Assembly (NCBI RefSeq): GCF_017889095.1
Contig: NZ_JAGHEW010000249.1
Location: 1 to 32,644, forward strand
Reading direction: 5' to 3'
DNA length: 32,644 bases
Source: Thomasclavelia sp.
GTDB lineage: Bacteria; Bacillota_I; Bacilli_A; Erysipelotrichales; Coprobacillaceae
Shown here: piece after piece, positions 8,139-17,606 of the stretch
Numbering within the stretch: position 1 is the stretch's first letter
Layout of the letters: every line of letters starts with the position of its first letter
The notes under the pieces: model-generated
The model's database searches: none
Told to the model about the DNA's origin: nothing
Seen by the model: only the letters and a program-made list of their open reading frames with translations
Position numbers and translations under genes: made by a program

Positions 8139-8139
8139 T

Positions 8140-9444
8140 ATGGCTGGAATTGTTGCTATTGTTGGTAGAGCCAATGTTGGTAAATCGACTATTTTTAATC
8201 GAATCGTCGGTGAAAGGGTTTCTATTGTAGAAGATATTGCCGGGGTAACTCGAGATCGGATTTATGCTACGGCATCATGGCTAACTAAAGAATTTAGAGT
8301 TATTGATACCGGGGGAATTGAATTAGAAAATGCTTCATTTACGACCCAAATTAAAATGCAGGCAGAAATTGCAATTGAAGAAGCGGATTTAATTGTCTTT
8401 GTAGTCAATGGTCGTGAAGGGATAACGCGTGAAGATGAATTTGTAGCTCGTTTACTACAAAAAACTAAAAAGCCGGTTTTATTAGCAGTTAATAAAATAG
8501 ATGATGTATCATTAAAAGATAATATATATGAATTTTATAGTTTAGGTGTTGGTGATCCAATTGCGGTTTCGGGAAGTCATGGAATTGGAATTGGTGATTT
8601 GCTTGATGAAATAGTTAAACAGCTTGATTTTAGTGAAGATGAATTTGATGAAGATGAGATTCGTTTTTCTATCATAGGACGTCCTAATGTTGGTAAGTCT
8701 TCATTAACTAATGCAATATTAGGTGAAGAACGGGTAATTGTTTCCGATGTTGCGGGAACAACTCGTGATGCCATTGATACTGTTTTTGAAAAAGATGGTC
8801 AAAAATATCGAGTTATTGATACTGCAGGAATGCGTAAACGTGGGAAAATTTACGAAAATGTGGAAAAATATTCGATTTTAAGAGCGATGAGTGCTATTGA
8901 AAAAAGTGATGTAATTATCGTTGTTGTTGATGGTAGTGGAAAAATCGTTGAACAAGATAAACATGTAGCCGGGTATGGACACGAATCAGGTAAAGGAGTT
9001 ATCCTGGTAGTTAATAAATGGGACTTAGTTGCTAAAGATGGAAAAACGATGAATAAGACAGAAAAAGAATTAAGAAGTCAGTTTAAATATTTGGATTATG
9101 CAAGAATTATCTTTATTTCTGCTAAAACACATCAACGGGTCGATCAATTATTCCCATTGATTGAAGAAGCTTATTTTAATTCTTATAAACGAGTTCAAAC
9201 TAGTGTTTTAAATGATGTATTAGTTGATGCTCAGGCGATGAATCCAACAACTACTTTTAATGGTGGACGGTTAAAGATTTTTTATGCGAATCAAGTTAGT
9301 GTTGCTCCGCCAACTTTTGTCCTATTTGTCAATGATCCTCAATATATGCATTTTAGTTATAAGCGCTATTTGGAAAATAGATTAAGAGAAGCGTTTGGTT
9401 TTGAAGGAACACCAATTCATATTATTTGTCGCAAACGGGATTAA
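8140..9444 (+). CDS. der: Ribosome biogenesis GTPase Der (EngA)
   Basis: Two tandem G domains ([12 protein letters not shown] and [18 protein letters not shown] and DTAGMR) and a C-terminal KH-like domain. Confidence 0.97.
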   Translation: MAGIVAIVGRANVGKSTIFNRIVGERVSIVEDIAGVTRDRIYATASWLTKEFRVIDTGGIELENASFTTQIKMQAEIAIEEADLIVFVVNGREGITREDEFVARLLQKTKKPVLLAVNKIDDVSLKDNIYEFYSLGVGDPIAVSGSHGIGIGDLLDEIVKQLDFSEDEFDEDEIRFSIIGRPNVGKSSLTNAILGEERVIVSDVAGTTRDAIDTVFEKDGQKYRVIDTAGMRKRGKIYENVEKYSILRAMSAIEKSDVIIVVVDGSGKIVEQDKHVAGYGHESGKGVILVVNKWDLVAKDGKTMNKTEKELRSQFKYLDYARIIFISAKTHQRVDQLFPLIEEAYFNSYKRVQTSVLNDVLVDAQAMNPTTTFNGGRLKIFYANQVSVAPPTFVLFVNDPQYMHFSYKRYLENRLREAFGFEGTPIHIICRKRD

Positions 9445-9456
9445 TAGGAGGAAAAT

Positions 9457-10461
9457 ATGAGTAAAATTGCTGTTTTAGGAACTGGAAGCTGGGCAACAGC
9501 TTTAAGTCGGGTCTTAGTTGACAATCAAAATGAAATAATCATGTATGGAATTGACCAGAGTCAAATTGATGATATTAATCAAAACCATCAAAATCAGGCA
9601 TTTTTCAAAGATGTATATTTAGAAACAGAAATTAAAGCAACTAATAATTTAGAAGAAGCATTAAAAGATATGGATTATCTTTTAATAACGATTCCAACAC
9701 AGTATGTAAAAGATACTTTAGAAAAGGTCAAACCTTATATTGATCATAAGATCACTGTAATTAATGCCGCTAAAGGATTTGATTTAGGTACTAATATGCG
9801 GATGTCAGATACAATTAGAAGTGTCTTAGATGAAAGTTTGATCAATCCCGTTGTTTCTTTGATTGGACCAAGTCATGCTGAAGAAGTAGTAATTAGGATG
9901 TTAACGACAGTATGTGCAGTTTCATTAGATGATGATATGGCTCGAGATGTACAAATGTTATTTTCTAATGACTATTTTAGAGTATATCGTTTGCAAGATG
10001 AAGTTGGAGCTGAATATGGGGTGGCCATTAAAAATGTTATTGCAGTAGCTGCCGGGGTCTTAAGTGGTCTTGGTTATGGTGATAATACTAAGGCGGCTTT
10101 GATTACCAGAGGATTAGCCGAAATGGTGCGCTACGGAATGAAAAAAGGTGGTCGTTTAGAAACATATATGGGCTTAACTGGAGTTGGTGATTTAATAGTT
10201 ACCTGCTCATCAATTCATTCGCGTAATTTCCAGGCTGGATTAGAAATTGGTAAAACTAACGATGCTCGTTCATTCATGAAAAATAATACTAAGACTTGTG
10301 AAGGAATTAGAACTTGTCGGGTCATTTATGAAGATGCCAAAAAATATAGTGATATTGAATTACCAATCATTAATGCTATTTATAATGTATTATATAAAAA
10401 TCATGAACCAAAACGGGAAATCCAGCAGTTGATGCGTCGGGAATTAAAAATCGAAGGGTAA
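9457..10461 (+). CDS. gpsA: NAD(P)H-dependent glycerol-3-phosphate dehydrogenase
   Basis: VLGTGSWATALSRVL, GPSHAEEV, KNVIAVAAGVLSGLGYGDNTKAALITRGLAEM. Confidence 0.96.
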   Translation: MSKIAVLGTGSWATALSRVLVDNQNEIIMYGIDQSQIDDINQNHQNQAFFKDVYLETEIKATNNLEEALKDMDYLLITIPTQYVKDTLEKVKPYIDHKITVINAAKGFDLGTNMRMSDTIRSVLDESLINPVVSLIGPSHAEEVVIRMLTTVCAVSLDDDMARDVQMLFSNDYFRVYRLQDEVGAEYGVAIKNVIAVAAGVLSGLGYGDNTKAALITRGLAEMVRYGMKKGGRLETYMGLTGVGDLIVTCSSIHSRNFQAGLEIGKTNDARSFMKNNTKTCEGIRTCRVIYEDAKKYSDIELPIINAIYNVLYKNHEPKREIQQLMRRELKIEG

Positions 10462-10500
10462 CCTTCTTTAAAAACTTTCATATTATATAGTGGTGATAAT

Positions 10501-10743
10501 ATGAAAGATGAAGATATTTTTTTAGACAAGGTAGTTAAGAAAACTAACGTTAATAAAAAAGAGATCATGAAACTGGCAAGTGATTTGCAAACTAAAGATC
10601 TTAATAATGAAAATGATATTCGCGAGTTTATTATGTCAGTAGCTAAGGTTACAAATAAGTCGATTAGTACTAATAAAGTTGATAAATTAGTGTCGATGAT
10701 CAAAAATAATAAAATTCCTCGGGATATCGATCGAATGGTTTAA
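10501..10743 (+). CDS. spoVIF: Stage VI sporulation protein F-like
   Basis: 80 aa, MKDEDIFLDKVVKKTNVNKKEIMKLASDLQTKDLNNENDIREFIMSVAKVTNKSIS..., resembling SpoVIF/YjcC. Confidence 0.7.
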   Translation: MKDEDIFLDKVVKKTNVNKKEIMKLASDLQTKDLNNENDIREFIMSVAKVTNKSISTNKVDKLVSMIKNNKIPRDIDRMV

Positions 10744-10785
10744 ACAAAATGATAAAATAAACGATAAAAACAAATATTTTTTATG

Positions 10786-10814
10786 TTGACTTATGGTGGC
10801 ATTTTATATATAAT
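10786..10814 (+). promoter_or_regulatory. Putative sigma-A promoter for yceD-rpmF
   Basis: TTGACT (10786-10791), 17 bp spacer, TATAAT (10809-10814). Confidence 0.75.
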
Positions 10815-10844
10815 TGTCATTGCGGTTATGGAAAGGTGATTATT

Positions 10845-11354
10845 TTGAAATACAATTTACAATGGATTATTAAACATCATGGAAAATTTGACTTTGAAGA
10901 AGGCATTACATTCCCTTCACAGATGTTTGACCAGTATGCTCAAATTAATGACTTAAAGGACATTATTGTTTCAGGAACCGGAAATCTTGATTCAAATGCA
11001 AAACGCCTTTATGTTGATCTTCATATCAAAGGAACAATGATTCTCCCATGCGCTCTTACATTGGAGGATGTTGATTATCCTTTTGAAATAAGTTCAACAG
11101 AAGTCTTTGCTTTTGACAAACCTGATCCTCTAGAAGATATTCATGAGGTAAAGAAAGATATTGTCGATCTTACTCCAGTCGTATTTGAAAATATTATGCT
11201 GGAGGTACCGATGCGGGTAGTAAAAGACGGCGCAAATATTAAATCTGAAGGAAAAGGTTGGAAAATATTAGATAGCACTACTAGCAAGACCAGTGATGAA
11301 GATTACATTGATCCTAGATTAGCTAAGTTGAAAGATTATTTTAAAGATAAATAG
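10845..11354 (+). CDS. YceD family protein (DUF177)
   Basis: Directly upstream of rpmF, the classic arrangement. YceD-like core [35 protein letters not shown] start at 10845 fits SD AGGTGAT better than the GTG at 10836. Confidence 0.85.
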   Translation: MKYNLQWIIKHHGKFDFEEGITFPSQMFDQYAQINDLKDIIVSGTGNLDSNAKRLYVDLHIKGTMILPCALTLEDVDYPFEISSTEVFAFDKPDPLEDIHEVKKDIVDLTPVVFENIMLEVPMRVVKDGANIKSEGKGWKILDSTTSKTSDEDYIDPRLAKLKDYFKDK

Positions 11355-11367
11355 GAGGGTTATACTG

Positions 11368-11535
11368 ATGGCAGTACCATTTAGACGAGTATCTAGTACA
11401 AAAAGAGATAAGAGAAGAACACATGATAAACTTACAGCTCCTGCTGTAGTTGTTTGTCCAGAATGCGGTGAATACAAATTATCTCATCGTGTTTGCAAAC
11501 ATTGCGGTACTTATAAAGGACAAAAAGTTTTATAA
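11368..11535 (+). CDS. rpmF: 50S ribosomal protein L32 (missing from the ORF track)
   Basis: [55 protein letters not shown], 55 aa, zinc-binding CxxC...CxxC form. SD AGGAGG. Confidence 0.97.
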   Translation: MAVPFRRVSSTKRDKRRTHDKLTAPAVVVCPECGEYKLSHRVCKHCGTYKGQKVL

Positions 11536-11548
11536 AATTTGTTTTTTG

Positions 11549-11579
11549 AAGCACTATCTTAATGATAGTGCTTTTTTTT
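11549..11579 (+). terminator. Rho-independent terminator of rpmF
   Basis: AAGCACTATC-ttaat-GATAGTGCTT plus a T run. Confidence 0.85.
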
Positions 11580-11629
11580 GTTATTTATAAATATTTCTAA
11601 AAAGTCTATACAAACGAAACAATTAAGTA

Positions 11630-11635
11630 TATAAT
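11630..11635 (+). promoter_or_regulatory. -10 element of the mraZ/dcw promoter
   Basis: TATAAT next to the 10-bp repeat array; the -35 is weak. Confidence 0.5.
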
Positions 11636-11636
11636 G

Positions 11637-11686
11637 AGTGGTAAGAAGTGTTAAATCGTGGTATGAAGTGTTAAGAAGTGGGTGAT
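11637..11686 (+). repeat. Five 10-bp direct repeats, putative MraZ-binding boxes
   Basis: AGTGGTAAGA / AGTGTTAAAT / CGTGGTATGA / AGTGTTAAGA / AGTGGGTGAT, exact 10-bp phase, between the -10 and the mraZ start. Confidence 0.8.
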
Positions 11687-11691
11687 TAATA

Positions 11692-12123
11692 ATGTTTATG
11701 GGTCAATTTAAGCATAACATCGACGCCAAAGGGCGTCTTATTATTCCCTCTAAAATAAGAGAGCAATGTGGTGATACAGTTGTGATCACTCGCGGATTAG
11801 ACGGATGTCTAGCTTTATACACGATGGATGGCTGGAATGAATATTACGAAAAATTACACAAATTACCCACAACAAAAAAACAGGCTCGTGATTATGTCAG
11901 AATTGTTACAGCAATGGCTGATGACCTTACTTTTGATAAATTAGGAAGAGTAAATATCTCATCGTTTTTACGAAAAGCCGGAAATTTAGAAAAAGAATGT
12001 ATGATCATTGGAGCTGGTGATCATGTGGAAATTTGGGATAAGGATCGCTGGGAAAGTTATTATGATTTGAAAAAAGATAGTTTTGATGAACTTTGCGAAT
12101 CCCTTGAAGATTTTGATTTATAG
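11692..12123 (+). CDS. mraZ: Transcriptional regulator MraZ
   Basis: MFMGQFKHNIDAKGRLIIPSKIREQCGDTVVITRGLDGCLALYTMDGW; second repeat FDKLGRVNISSFLRKAGNLEKECMIIGAGDHVEIWD. Confidence 0.97.
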   Translation: MFMGQFKHNIDAKGRLIIPSKIREQCGDTVVITRGLDGCLALYTMDGWNEYYEKLHKLPTTKKQARDYVRIVTAMADDLTFDKLGRVNISSFLRKAGNLEKECMIIGAGDHVEIWDKDRWESYYDLKKDSFDELCESLEDFDL

Positions 12124-12132
12124 GAGAAGAAA

Positions 12133-13077
12133 ATGTTTGAACATGTAACCGTTTTATTAAATGAAGCAGTTGAAGGTTTAAAAATAAAAGAAGATGGTAT
12201 TTATGTTGATTGTACTTTAGGTGGTGCCGGGCATAGTATGGCTATTTTAAAACAGTTGACATCGGGTCATTTATACTGTTTTGATCAGGACCAGACTGCA
12301 ATTGAAGCAGCCAGAAAAAGATTAGCGACAATTAGCGATAACTTTACCATTTTTTACTCCAATTTTGTCAATTTAAAAGCAATGCTGGCAAAGGAAAATA
12401 TCTTTAAAGTTGATGGTATTCTTTTTGATCTAGGGGTGTCTTCACCGCAATTTGATACTGGCGAGCGTGGTTTTAGTTATAATCTAGATGCTCGTTTAGA
12501 TATGCGCATGGATAATGCTAATCCTCTAGATGCTTATACGATCGTTAATACCTGGTCGTATCAGCAAATCGTGGAAATATTATATAAATATGCTGATGAA
12601 AAATTTGCTAAACAGATTGCTCGAAAAATCGAACAAAAACGAAAGCAAAAACCGATCGAAACAACTTTTGAATTAGTTGAAATCATCAAAGAAGCTTTGC
12701 CTGCTTCGGTACTTAAAAAGAAAGGACATCCAGCTAAAAAAACATTCCAGGCTTTACGAATTGCGGTTAATGATGAATTAAATGTATTTGATAAAGCTTT
12801 AAAAGATGCCTTAGATTTATTAAACGTTAATGGACGTATCGCAGTAATAACCTTCCATAGTTTAGAAGATAAAATTTGTAAATATACTTTTAATGATGTT
12901 AGTAAATTAAAAGATGTACCGGCAAATTTGCCGATAATTCCTGATTATTTGCAACCAAAATTTAAATTAGTCAATCGTAAACCGATTGTCGCTAGCGAAG
13001 CTGAATTAAGTGCTAATCATCGGGCGCATTCAGCAAAACTGAGAATAATTGAAAGGGTGGTCGAAGATGAAACATAG
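12133..13077 (+). CDS. rsmH: 16S rRNA (cytosine(1402)-N4)-methyltransferase RsmH
   Basis: [54 protein letters not shown]. Confidence 0.97.
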   Translation: MFEHVTVLLNEAVEGLKIKEDGIYVDCTLGGAGHSMAILKQLTSGHLYCFDQDQTAIEAARKRLATISDNFTIFYSNFVNLKAMLAKENIFKVDGILFDLGVSSPQFDTGERGFSYNLDARLDMRMDNANPLDAYTIVNTWSYQQIVEILYKYADEKFAKQIARKIEQKRKQKPIETTFELVEIIKEALPASVLKKKGHPAKKTFQALRIAVNDELNVFDKALKDALDLLNVNGRIAVITFHSLEDKICKYTFNDVSKLKDVPANLPIIPDYLQPKFKLVNRKPIVASEAELSANHRAHSAKLRIIERVVEDET

Positions 13078-13363
13078 AAAAAAAAGAACAAAATTTGAAG
13101 CTTTTGCCCAAAGATTTTTGGTCATTACAACTGTTGTTTTTATTTTTGGGCTAATTGGCGTTAAATCAATGGAATCACAATATAATCGTAATGTCCAGGA
13201 GTTAGAAAAAGAAATCGAAACATTAGAAAGTGAAATTGATAGTCTTGAAATGCAAAAACAAGAATTAGCATCATTTTCACGTTTAAATGCTGTTGCTAGT
13301 GAAAAAGGATATACATACAGTAATGATGCCGTAGCTGCCTCTGCTACTGTTCCAAGTGAATAA
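13067..13363 (+). CDS. FtsL-like cell division protein
   Basis: Small bitopic protein with one TM and a coiled coil between rsmH and a class B PBP. The ATG at 13067 overlaps the rsmH end; the track start at 13049 is a TTG. Confidence 0.75.
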   Translation: MKHRKKRTKFEAFAQRFLVITTVVFIFGLIGVKSMESQYNRNVQELEKEIETLESEIDSLEMQKQELASFSRLNAVASEKGYTYSNDAVAASATVPSE

Positions 13364-15498
13364 TGAAACAATTTAAAAGTGCGACAATTGCCTATATTGT
13401 TTTTGCGTTAGTTATTTTTGCTTTAGTTACTAATATTGTTTATCTGGGAGTAAGTGGAAAACATTTAATTAGTGGCGAGGATATTGCCGCTTTTGCTCAA
13501 TCAAGAGGCAAGGCAAAAACGGTTGAATATGCTAAACGTGGTGAAATAATAACGAGTGATAACCAGGTAGCTGCCTCAACAGTAAAAAAATATAAATTAA
13601 TTGCAATTTTATCAAGTGATCGAATCAATTTTAGTAAAAAAGCAGCTTATGTTGAGGATATTGTGGCGACAGCTAATGCCATTGCGCCGATTATTGGAAT
13701 GGATCCTACGGTCATGGCTAACCAAATGCAAGAAAAAGCTAATGCTGGAGCATACCAGGTTGAATTTGGAAGCTATGGCAATAATTTAAGTGCTAATACT
13801 AAAAAACAAATCGAAGCTTTAAATCTATCCGGATTAGAATTCCAGGAAAGCAATTCTCGGAATTATCCTTATGGTGATTTTTGCAGTTATATTATTGGCT
13901 ATGCTAAATCTTATGAAGAAGACAGTGTCAAAAAATTAGTTGGGGAAATGGGATTAGAAGCAATTTATGATGACACATTAGCTGGTGAAAATGGTTATAA
14001 ATTGTACCAGAAAGATTCTAAAGGTTATATTTTGCCAAATGGAATCTTGGAAGAAAAAGAGGCTAAAAATGGTGAAACTATTTATTTAACGATCAATAGC
14101 ACATTACAAAGAGAACTAGATTATCAATTAGCTCAAGAAGCAGCGGCTGCGGGTGCATCCAAAGCTTCATGTACGATCATGGAAGCTAAAACTGGTAAGA
14201 TTTTAGCAACTTCGACTTACCCGTCTTTTGATCCAAATCAGCGAAATATAACTGATTATAAGAATTTCTTATTCGATACTGCTTATGAATGCGGATCGGT
14301 TTTTAAAACATTTCCGTATGCAAGCTCAATCGAAAGTGGTTTGTATAATGGACAGGCTACATACGAATCAGGAACTTATGATTATGGTGCCAGTCGACCA
14401 ATTCACGATCACAACAATGGTGCTGGATGGGGTACGATTACTTTTGATGAAGGTTTCTATCGTTCCAGCAACGTGGCAATTTGTAACTTGTTAGAACGTG
14501 GTTATACTAACCGTGATGAAGTAGTGCAAACATACCAGGATCTAGGCTTTTTCCAATCAGCTACTGTTGATGGTTTTGATGCTGCAGCTGGAGTAGCTTT
14601 ATATGAAAGTGATGATAGTCGGGCTGCTTATTTAACAACCGGTTTTGGCCAAGGTTCGACAGTAACTTCATATCAGTTATTAAAAGCGTATAGTGCTTTT
14701 GCAAACGATGGAAAAACCGTTGATCCATATTTGGTAGAACGGGTTGTTAATAACGAAACTAATGAAGTTACTTATTCAGCTAAAACAAATTATTCAAGTC
14801 AAATTTTTTCTACGGAAACAGTAAATCAAATTCGCGATTTATTAAAAGGAGTAGTTAGTGATACAACCGGTACTGGTAAAAAGTTTGCATTAACTAATGG
14901 AGTGCAAATGATTGGTAAAACGGGAACTGGTCAATTAGTTGAAAATGGAGCTTATTCTTCAACTAATTATACTAAGTCATTTATGGGAATGGCTCCTTAT
15001 GAAGACCCTCAAATTATTGTTAATATTGTCTTCCAGGGGCCGGATAATGATACAACGACACATCAGGCAAATGTGATTCAAAATGTTATACCAACAGCTT
15101 TGTCAATTGTATCATCATATAATGCTAGTGAAATAACTACTAGCAACGATTATCAATTAGATTCATTTACTAATCAAAGCATAGCTTTTGTAAAAGCTAA
15201 ATTAGAATCAAAATCATTGAATGTCGTAACAATTGGTAATGGCTCTTCGGTTGTTGAACAATACCCGGAAGCAGCGACTAAAGTAACCAAAAATGATCGT
15301 GTCTTTTTAAAGACTGAATCACCAGATATTACTTTACCTAATTTTACCGGCTGGTCGCGTAAAGATGTATTAACCTATGCATCGTTATCGGGATTAAATA
15401 TTACGATTGACGGTCAAAGCGGTCAGGTAGTTAATCAAAGTCTACCGGAAGGAACTGTTGTTCATGCTGGTGATGTTTTAGTAATTGCAATTCAGTAA
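13363..15498 (+). CDS. Class B penicillin-binding protein (FtsI/PBP2B-like) with C-terminal PASTA repeats
   Basis: 711 aa. TM near the N-terminus; transpeptidase motifs SVFK, SSN and KTGTG; two PASTA-like C-terminal segments. The start overlaps the ftsL stop. Confidence 0.92.
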   Translation: MKQFKSATIAYIVFALVIFALVTNIVYLGVSGKHLISGEDIAAFAQSRGKAKTVEYAKRGEIITSDNQVAASTVKKYKLIAILSSDRINFSKKAAYVEDIVATANAIAPIIGMDPTVMANQMQEKANAGAYQVEFGSYGNNLSANTKKQIEALNLSGLEFQESNSRNYPYGDFCSYIIGYAKSYEEDSVKKLVGEMGLEAIYDDTLAGENGYKLYQKDSKGYILPNGILEEKEAKNGETIYLTINSTLQRELDYQLAQEAAAAGASKASCTIMEAKTGKILATSTYPSFDPNQRNITDYKNFLFDTAYECGSVFKTFPYASSIESGLYNGQATYESGTYDYGASRPIHDHNNGAGWGTITFDEGFYRSSNVAICNLLERGYTNRDEVVQTYQDLGFFQSATVDGFDAAAGVALYESDDSRAAYLTTGFGQGSTVTSYQLLKAYSAFANDGKTVDPYLVERVVNNETNEVTYSAKTNYSSQIFSTETVNQIRDLLKGVVSDTTGTGKKFALTNGVQMIGKTGTGQLVENGAYSSTNYTKSFMGMAPYEDPQIIVNIVFQGPDNDTTTHQANVIQNVIPTALSIVSSYNASEITTSNDYQLDSFTNQSIAFVKAKLESKSLNVVTIGNGSSVVEQYPEAATKVTKNDRVFLKTESPDITLPNFTGWSRKDVLTYASLSGLNITIDGQSGQVVNQSLPEGTVVHAGDVLVIAIQ

Positions 15499-15520
15499 GG
15501 TCTAAGGACCTTACTTTTTT
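15495..15520 (+). terminator. Rho-independent terminator
   Basis: GTAAGGTC-taag-GACCTTAC plus TTTTTT. Confidence 0.8.
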
Positions 15521-15543
15521 CATATACTTTATTAGGTGATTAA

Positions 15544-17445
15544 ATGATTTATGAATTGACAAGAAAGAAAATTAGGTTAGTAAAAATTATAACGATAATC
15601 ATAATTTTAGCGATCATTTTAAAAATCAGTTATATCCAAATTATTGACCGTGTTAATATTTATAATAAAGCCGTTGATTTGTGGCAACGCAGTTTTCCGG
15701 TTGAAGCTAATCGCGGTTTAATTTTAGATAGTGATAATAATGTATTAGCTACTAATTTAACGACTGCTTCTTTAGTGGTCGTACCTAGTCAAATTAAAGA
15801 TGTTGTCGATACTGCTCATAAACTAGCTGAAATCTTGAATGTTGATGTAAAAACAATGGAAGAAAAAATAAGTAAAAATGTTTCTATTCAACGTATTCAG
15901 CCTGAAGGAAGGCAGTTAGATGATGAAACTGCAGCTAGGATCGATCGTTTAAAACTAGCTGGTGTATATTTGATCAAAGATACCAAAAGATATTATCCTA
16001 ATGGCAGTTATTTAGGGCAGACTTTAGGTTTTGTGGGAATTGATAATCAAGGATTATTAGGGTTAGAATTAAAATACGATGCTTATTTAAATGGTAATAA
16101 TGGCAGTATCAATTATTTTATGGATGCTAAAAGTAATCCCGTATCTTTATACCCAAGTATATATAACGCTCCTACTAGCGGTTTTAATCTGCAGCTTACA
16201 ATTGATGGTGATATTCAAGATATTGTTGAACGTGAATTAGATAATGCCTATGATACGTATGATCCAGATGGTATTTGGGCATTAGCGATGGATCCTAATA
16301 CGGGTAAGATCCTGGCAATGGCTAGTAAACCTGATTTTGATCCTAATGATTATCAAAATGCAGATCCTGATGTCTATAATCAAAATATTCCCATTTGGAA
16401 ATCTTATGAACCAGGTTCTACTTTTAAGATCATAACTTTTTCATCAGCACTAAATGAAAACTTATTTGATATGGATAAAGATACTTATTATGATCAGGGT
16501 TATGAAATAGTTGGCGGAGCTAGAATTAAATCATGGAAAAAAGGTGGTCATGGTTTGCAGACATTTAGAGAAGTTCTGCAAAACTCATCAAACCCAGGAT
16601 TTGTAGAAATTGGCCGGCGTTTAGGTAAAGAAAAACTCTATGAATATGTAAAAAAATTTGGTTTAACCGAAAAAACAGATATTGATTTACCTGGTGAATC
16701 AAAAGGGATTATGTTTGATTACGAAAATTTTAACGAGCTAGAACAAGCTACTGTTGCTTTTGGCCAAGGTATTTCAATTACCCCATTGCAGTTAGTTCGG
16801 GCTGTTTGTGCCTGTGTTAATGGTGGCACTTTATATCAGCCTTATATTGTTGAAAAGATCATTAATAATTATTCTAATGATATTATTTATGAAAAACAGC
16901 CTAATGCCTTATATCAGGTTATTAGTGAAGAAACCTCAGCTAAAGTTAGAGATGCCTTAGAAACTGTCGTAACTGATGGTGGAGGTCGTAATGCTTATAT
17001 CGACGGTTATCGAATTGGTGGTAAAACGGGAACGGCTCAAAAAGCAGTTAATGGCAGTTATGTTGATGGCGGTTATATTTTATCATTTATTGGCATTGCT
17101 CCTATTGATGATCCACAGATTGTTTTATATGTAGCGATGGATAATCCCAAAAACTGTGTGCAATATGGGGGAACGACTGTTGCACCAATCGCTCGAAAAA
17201 TGTTAGTTGATATTTTACCAGCTATGAATATTGAAAAAGTAAGCAAACAAAGAGAGAAAAGTGAAAATGTGTTAGATATTAAAACAATCAAGGTTGAAAA
17301 CTATATTGGTAAAAGTAAAAAAGAAGTAAGTAATCCGGAATTAAAATTTGAATTTATTGGTGAAGGTGATCAAGTAATTGATCAATTACCACGAGTTGGC
17401 GAATATGTTGATGCTGGCTCGACAATTGTGATCATGTTAGGGTAG
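15544..17445 (+). CDS. Second class B penicillin-binding protein (SpoVD/FtsI-like) with one PASTA domain
   Basis: 633 aa. EPGSTFK, SSNPGF, GGKTGTAQK, C-terminal PASTA-like segment. Confidence 0.92.
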   Translation: MIYELTRKKIRLVKIITIIIILAIILKISYIQIIDRVNIYNKAVDLWQRSFPVEANRGLILDSDNNVLATNLTTASLVVVPSQIKDVVDTAHKLAEILNVDVKTMEEKISKNVSIQRIQPEGRQLDDETAARIDRLKLAGVYLIKDTKRYYPNGSYLGQTLGFVGIDNQGLLGLELKYDAYLNGNNGSINYFMDAKSNPVSLYPSIYNAPTSGFNLQLTIDGDIQDIVERELDNAYDTYDPDGIWALAMDPNTGKILAMASKPDFDPNDYQNADPDVYNQNIPIWKSYEPGSTFKIITFSSALNENLFDMDKDTYYDQGYEIVGGARIKSWKKGGHGLQTFREVLQNSSNPGFVEIGRRLGKEKLYEYVKKFGLTEKTDIDLPGESKGIMFDYENFNELEQATVAFGQGISITPLQLVRAVCACVNGGTLYQPYIVEKIINNYSNDIIYEKQPNALYQVISEETSAKVRDALETVVTDGGGRNAYIDGYRIGGKTGTAQKAVNGSYVDGGYILSFIGIAPIDDPQIVLYVAMDNPKNCVQYGGTTVAPIARKMLVDILPAMNIEKVSKQREKSENVLDIKTIKVENYIGKSKKEVSNPELKFEFIGEGDQVIDQLPRVGEYVDAGSTIVIMLG

Positions 17446-17447
17446 TA

Positions 17448-17475
17448 GGCATAAATAATATTTTTATGCCTTTTG
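17448..17475 (+). terminator. Rho-independent terminator
   Basis: GGCATAAA-loop-TTTATGCC plus TTTT. Confidence 0.75.
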
Positions 17476-17538
17476 TTAATTTTAGGTGTTAAAATCATTA
17501 TTTTTTGATAACTATATAGGTAAATCGAAAACCAAAAT

Positions 17539-17567
17539 TTGACATTTGACAGTGTTTATAATATTAT
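17539..17567 (+). promoter_or_regulatory. Putative sigma-A promoter for the CBS/CorC gene
   Basis: TTGACA, 17 bp spacer, TATTAT. Confidence 0.55.
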
Positions 17568-17606
17568 AATAGCAAAAATGTTATATATAAGGAGATATGA
17601 TTAATT

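Noticed and set aside
10479-10487. CATATTATA resembling a sigma-E/K -10 (CATAnnnTA) ahead of the spoVIF-like gene
   Set aside because: Tempting, but a start ~7 nt downstream would fall in the SD, leaving nearly no leader, and the -35 is ambiguous in AT-rich DNA. Not supported without transcript mapping.
10401-10703. 100-aa - strand ORF antisense to gpsA end/spoVIF-like gene
   Set aside because: Opposite two supported + strand genes; no SD or recognisable domain.
13030-13371. 113-aa - strand ORF over the rsmH/ftsL junction
   Set aside because: Antisense to confident dcw genes; no family resemblance.
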